From Myroides sp. N17-2 (GTDB lineage Bacteria > Bacteroidota > Bacteroidia > Flavobacteriales > Flavobacteriaceae): a DNA stretch of 64,000 nt. Of the stretch, positions 61,727-64,000 are shown one piece after another. Each line of letters opens with the position of its first letter. The stretch's first letter is position 1. The notes under the pieces were generated by a model that searched no databases, was not told the DNA's origin, and saw only the letters and a list, made by a program, of their open reading frames with translations. The stretch spans positions 79,975 through 143,974 of the forward strand of contig NZ_NSGJ01000008.1 in the NCBI RefSeq assembly GCF_002286775.1. The letters are read 5' to 3'. Position numbers and translations under genes: made by a program.

Positions 61727-62452
61727 CTACATATTACTATCTTTCATTGCAGGCATATTGATTTCCTTGACGCAAGTAGCTGTAGAGGTCGATATGATAA
61801 ACCGGATAGCCTGTAATACGTCTTGCAGAGGGATAAGTTCTCCATTAGATTTTTCGATAATAGATTCCACAGTTTCTTCGCATCCATATTCTGTCGCTAA
61901 ATAGCCTAGGTTAAGAATAGATACTCCTATATTATCCTCTCTAAGGTTTTCTCTTAAAGAGTGAATAACCCCTCTTAAGGCAAACTTAGTCGCTGAGAAG
62001 GCTACTTCTTTACCACCGTGATTATCTAGTCCCCACGTAGAGCCAATCAAGATGATCTTAGCGTTCTCTGATAACTTGAGGTTCTCTATAAATGCCTGAA
62101 CCATTAATATACATGACGAGATATTCGTATTAATCATATTAATGATTTCGTCTTGTGTATTATCACTAAACTTATAATCTTCAGAGAAGGCATTGTGTTC
62201 CCATATTCCTACATTATAGATGAAGTAATCTATCTTTTGATCTCCTATTTCTTGTTTTAGAGCGTTAGTAGCAAGGACAGGGTTAGATAGATCTGCTGCT
62301 ATCCAATGTTTATTAGATGAGGCAGAAGCTAGATAATCAGGCTGACTACGTGAGATACCATAGACCGTATCTTGTTCTGTAGGAATGTATTGAGTGATAG
62401 CTTTGCCTAAGCCTTTGCTTACGCCGTATATTAAGTATGTTTTGGTATTCAT
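61727..62452 (-). CDS. SDR-family oxidoreductase lacking the catalytic Tyr
   Basis: 241 residues, start at MNTKTYLIYG; the longer frame has an unrelated 24-codon extension. NAD(P) site YGVSKGLGKAI (9-19), NVGIWEHN as NAG-like motif, ILIGSTWG with the catalytic Ser. The expected YxxxK reads Phe152-S-A-T-Lys156, so the proton-donating Tyr is replaced by Phe. This may reduce or abolish dehydrogenase activity. Confidence 0.85.
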   Translation of the reverse strand: MNTKTYLIYGVSKGLGKAITQYIPTEQDTVYGISRSQPDYLASASSNKHWIAADLSNPVLATNALKQEIGDQKIDYFIYNVGIWEHNAFSEDYKFSDNTQDEIINMINTNISSCILMVQAFIENLKLSENAKIILIGSTWGLDNHGGKEVAFSATKFALRGVIHSLRENLREDNIGVSILNLGYLATEYGCEETVESIIEKSNGELIPLQDVLQAIRFIISTSTATCVKEINMPAMKDSNM

Positions 62453-62671
62453 TGAATTTTGTGATTTATAGTCTTGGGAACTTGTATTAATAGTAATAAG
62501 ACCGTATTGTTTTGCAATCAGCAATTTACAAAAAGTAACATTAATTCTGACTTACTTGATGTTAATTTAAGAGTAGTGACAATATGTTGCAGTTTAATAT
62601 TGTCTTTTATATGTGTAAGTTATTGTTTTTTAGTTGTTTGAGTAGTAGTGTTAAAAAAGTGTTTTTATGTA

Positions 62672-62699
62672 TTTGATATAGGAAGAATATATAATTTTG
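62672..62699 (+). promoter_or_regulatory. Promoter of lipoprotein paralog 2
   Basis: TTTG (62672-62675), 16-bp spacer, TAATTTTG (62692-62699), 26 bp before the ATG. Confidence 0.55.
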
Positions 62700-62725
62700 C
62701 GCCACCTTAAAAATACGAAATAACA

Positions 62726-63655
62726 ATGAAAAGAAAATCACTAATTGCGGTGATGGTTTTAGCAAGTGGTCTTTCAATGAGCAGTTGTAAAAACACAACA
62801 ATAGAAGATAATTCTATTGAAACTGAGCGGAATACTGATACAGTAAATTTGCACCCTGAAGAAATCGTCTTTACTAACTTAGGTACTGATGACGATGGCT
62901 TCGAACACTACAGCCTAGTATCAGGTACTGAGAATATCAAAGATTATCCTAAGAACTTCTCGTTCGCTAACACGATGATTACGCCAGGAGCTTTTCACGC
63001 TGATGAGTTGCCAGAGACTATCGCTGATAAAGAATGGTTAGGGCTAATATCTGATAAGGATAATACTTATAAATTAGTGGCTCTTAAACCAACTGTTTCT
63101 AAGATATTTGACCCTTCTCACGATGAAGTAGGAATGACTAGTGGAATAGAGATTGTACAGCACAATGAACAAAATTGTCTATTGTACATCGAGAAGCAGA
63201 GTAATCTAAAAGAGACGAATGTAGAAGTAGCTAATATCCCTTCATACATCTATCCAGGAGAGAAAGTACAGTTCACCTTTAAAGGAAAAGAATATACATT
63301 GTATGCTACCGGAACTAGAAAACTAAACGGTGTAAATGAAGCTGACTTTACTAATTCTGTTGAGAATGGGTATGAGATGCCGAAGTACTACGTGAAGAAC
63401 TATACCCTGAGAATGGAGATTAAAGATGGAGATAAGATGAGTGAAATGATGTTATTATCACAACGCTATTTTGAAGAAGGACAAGTGCCTAAAGTTATAT
63501 TCGGAGGCGATATTAATAATGATGATGTAGTGGATATTCTAATCAATACTTCTACAGAATATAATGTCTCTAGACCAACCCTGTATTTATCAGATACATC
63601 TAATAATGATGTATCTATACTACCTGTAGCATCACATGAGAGTATAGGATGCTAG
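62726..63655 (+). CDS. Lipoprotein of unknown function, paralog 2
   Basis: 309 residues; lipobox SMSSC (Cys21). Parallel to paralog 1 through its whole length (YPKNFSFANTMITPGAFHADEL, SYIYPGEKVQFTFKGKEYTLYATG, GDINNDDVVDILINTS, and the ending ESIGC), with the EF-hand-like loop less acidic than in paralog 1. Both have a Cys at the very C-terminus. No named family recognised. Confidence 0.72.
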   Translation: MKRKSLIAVMVLASGLSMSSCKNTTIEDNSIETERNTDTVNLHPEEIVFTNLGTDDDGFEHYSLVSGTENIKDYPKNFSFANTMITPGAFHADELPETIADKEWLGLISDKDNTYKLVALKPTVSKIFDPSHDEVGMTSGIEIVQHNEQNCLLYIEKQSNLKETNVEVANIPSYIYPGEKVQFTFKGKEYTLYATGTRKLNGVNEADFTNSVENGYEMPKYYVKNYTLRMEIKDGDKMSEMMLLSQRYFEEGQVPKVIFGGDINNDDVVDILINTSTEYNVSRPTLYLSDTSNNDVSILPVASHESIGC

Positions 63656-63709
63656 TTTCTTATTAATTACTTTTACTAGAGATAGTAAATTATAATATGT
63701 ACTTTTTTT

Positions 63710-63743
63710 AAAGCCATTAAGCATTAAGCTTAGTGGCTTTTTT
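63710..63743 (+). terminator. Terminator after lipoprotein paralog 2
   Basis: Stem AAAGCCATTAAGC / GCTTAGTGGCTTT (one G-T pair), loop ATTAA, then T run. Confidence 0.85.
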
Positions 63744-63919
63744 GGGGTTAAAGAATTAAAGTTCACATTAGATGATTGTTGTTGTTTTGAGTAATGGGAT
63801 TAAATGTATGTATTGTAGTAGTTTAGGTTATTTGGTGTAGTAAAAAGCATTAATAATCATCGCATATTTAATAATTTTAGTTCAATAGCGTCCTAAACGT
63901 TTAAAAAAAGGCACAAAAA

Positions 63920-64000
63920 AAGAGAGTAAATTAAGGATCTCAAATTATCTTTGAGTTGCACACCTAAAAAAGACTCTCTTGATGTCAAATATAACATTGT
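63920..64000 (+). other. Leader-like hairpin and start of an unknown gene at the window edge
   Basis: Outer arms AAGAGAGT (63920-63927) / ACTCTCTT (63973-63980), inner hairpin CTCAAA / TTTGAG (63939-63944 / 63950-63955), then an ATG at 63982 directly after the outer stem, reading MSNITL to the edge. It could be the start of a mobile-element gene; only six codons are visible. The stretch 63744-63919 shows nothing named. Confidence 0.3.

Overview
The window is about 64 kb of AT-rich bacterial chromosome from a Flavobacteriaceae-type Bacteroidota, possibly Myroides or a close relative. The genus is a guess; the family is supported by the sequence. Promoters follow the Bacteroidota pattern, with a -7 box TAnnTTTG and sometimes a TTG near -33. 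The conserved gene content (single-polypeptide PyrF, FadB-like protein with the dehydrogenase first, DUF4197, OmpA with thrombospondin-type calcium repeats, BrxC/YtxJ) fits too. No tRNA, rRNA or CRISPR array was recognised.

Positions 1-21.7 kb are housekeeping: the 3' part of prfA, pyrF, a BtuF-like binding protein, a PcrA/UvrD helicase, a Sua5-type tRNA modification enzyme, sucC, uvrB, an OmpA-family porin, a Nudix hydrolase, and a complete fatty-acid beta-oxidation cluster (fadD, marR, fadB-like, fadA, acyl-CoA dehydrogenase) read on the minus strand. A 28-bp palindrome overlies the predicted marR promoter and is probably its operator.

Positions 21.7-27.2 kb carry two tandem paralogous LtaS/sulfatase-superfamily membrane enzymes, preceded by about 1 kb of non-coding DNA with a 19-bp inverted repeat and an 11-bp tandem repeat.

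Positions 28.3-39.7 kb are a Ter stress-response cluster: three TerD-family proteins, a HAD-like protein, a phosphoribosyltransferase-like protein, a TelA-family protein, an unknown protein, two TerY-type vWA proteins (the second with a Cys-rich C-terminal domain), a PP2C phosphatase, a protein kinase with a zinc ribbon, and TerC. The vWA, kinase and phosphatase genes make the TerY-phosphorylation triad.

Positions 39.9-55.2 kb are the most unusual part. After a lone J-like membrane protein and a glycosyltransferase-like gene, eleven tightly packed plus-strand genes (42163-55160) encode: a lipoprotein with a degenerate vWA motif, a small membrane protein, a tubulin/FtsZ-like GTPase, a 1146-residue protein with an actin/Hsp70 ATPase domain, two membrane proteins sharing a C-terminal domain, a MotA/ExbB/ZorA-like and a MotB/OmpA/ZorB-like protein, a retropepsin-like lipoprotein, and two J-like proteins lacking the HPD motif. 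I interpret this as an envelope-spanning, ion-motive-force-coupled machine with two cytoskeletal-type NTPases, next to and possibly controlled by the Ter kinase/phosphatase module.

Positions 55.3-64 kb return to mostly ordinary genes: clpB, a bacilliredoxin-like protein, an internally duplicated unknown, a DsrE-like secreted protein and a small membrane protein that both have GTAAC-N4-GTTAC sites about 40 bp upstream of predicted starts, two paralogous lipoproteins, an orphan 58-residue antitoxin-like gene, and an SDR that lacks its catalytic tyrosine. A family of about 80-160 bp intergenic repeats with covarying terminal inverted repeats occurs five times, two of them inside the Ter cluster.
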